Shown here: positions 63,908 through 64,000 of the stretch, in pieces
Layout of the letters: each line of letters opens with the position of its first letter
Position numbering within the stretch: position 1 is the stretch's first letter
From: Flavimaribacter sediminis
Lineage (GTDB): Bacteria > Pseudomonadota > Alphaproteobacteria > Rhizobiales > Rhizobiaceae
Reading direction: 5' to 3'
Length of the DNA stretch: 64,000 nucleotides
NCBI RefSeq assembly: GCF_019492055.1
Contig: NZ_JAICBX010000003.1
Location: 649,045 to 713,044 of the forward strand
The notes under the pieces: model-generated
What the model was told of the DNA's origin: nothing
What the model saw: only the letters and a program-made list of their open reading frames with translations
The model's database searches: none
Position numbers and translations under genes: made by a program

Positions 63908-64000
63908 AGACCTGGCGATGACCTACTCTCCCGCGTCTTGAGACGAAGTACCATTGGCGCAGGGGTGTTTCACGGCCGTGTTCGGCATGGGAACGGGTGG
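63908..64000 (-). rRNA. rrf: 5S ribosomal RNA, 3' part
   Basis: The minus strand from the window edge reads CCACCCGTTCCCATGCCGAA, then ACACGGCCGTGAAAC, and ends GAGAGTAGGTCATCGCCAGG, the conserved loop and 3' stem of bacterial 5S rRNA. About 93 of roughly 120 bases are present; the 5' part and presumably 23S and 16S genes lie beyond 64000. The 3' boundary is placed near 63908 and could shift by a few bases. Confidence 0.95.

Overview
The window looks like a chromosomal stretch of a GC-rich (roughly 60 percent or more) alphaproteobacterium of the order Hyphomicrobiales (Rhizobiales). The evidence is a RirA-type iron regulator with its three cluster cysteines, Irr-like ICE boxes, a long ornithine-decarboxylase leader resembling the alphaproteobacterial speF RNA element, a urtABCDE-ureDABCEFG arrangement, and frequent TTG/GTG starts. 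The right edge runs into the 3' end of a 5S rRNA, so an rRNA operon on the minus strand lies just beyond. I saw no insertion sequence, phage, CRISPR array or tRNA.

Layout. 0-9 kb: regulators (LacI, partial; MarR), a creatininase-type amidohydrolase, a COG0523 metallochaperone with a WD40 partner, ornithine decarboxylase with its structured leader, an amidase followed by a LysR gene, and the start of a ZevAB-like metal exporter. 9-13 kb: the rest of the exporter, a core-MetE-type methyltransferase, a small membrane protein, a GNAT acetyltransferase and an aminotransferase. 13-21 kb: eda-dctB-dctD followed by a sigma-54 promoter and dctP-dctQ-dctM, a two-component-controlled TRAP transporter; trhO is divergent from eda. 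22-24 kb: an iron-binding ABC protein divergent from rirA, with clear promoter and operator elements. 24-33 kb: an SCP2-like protein, an acyl-CoA dehydrogenase, a DUF4375 protein, and a tight three-gene operon of transglutaminase-DUF2126, circularly permuted ATP-grasp plus alpha-E, and a second transglutaminase. This is a predicted peptide or amide ligation system whose product is not established.

33-42 kb: an MFS carrier and an Lrp regulator divergent from a fused indolepyruvate:ferredoxin oxidoreductase that overlaps an aromatic aminotransferase gene (an aromatic amino acid catabolic pair), then a methyltransferase divergent from an HxlR regulator, and an SH3-domain protein. 42-47 kb: a 1268-residue autotransporter with beta-solenoid-like repeats and an AT-rich upstream region. 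47-59 kb: gabD divergent from a twelve-gene urea uptake and urease operon (urtABCDE, ureDABCEFG) with a sigma-54 promoter. 59-64 kb: a VIT-family metal transporter with an ICE-like box, an APC permease with an FNR-type box, a DUF202 membrane protein, MgtE, a small unknown protein, a bidirectional terminator and the 5S rRNA.

The most interesting non-coding signals are a probable structured leader of gabD, whose helices pair better on the minus strand through G-U wobbles and which contains a possible ribosome-binding-site switch; matching promoter/ICE layouts at rirA and the VIT gene; and an FNR-type class II promoter layout at the APC permease. All function calls come from reading motifs in the translated sequence, without database searches.
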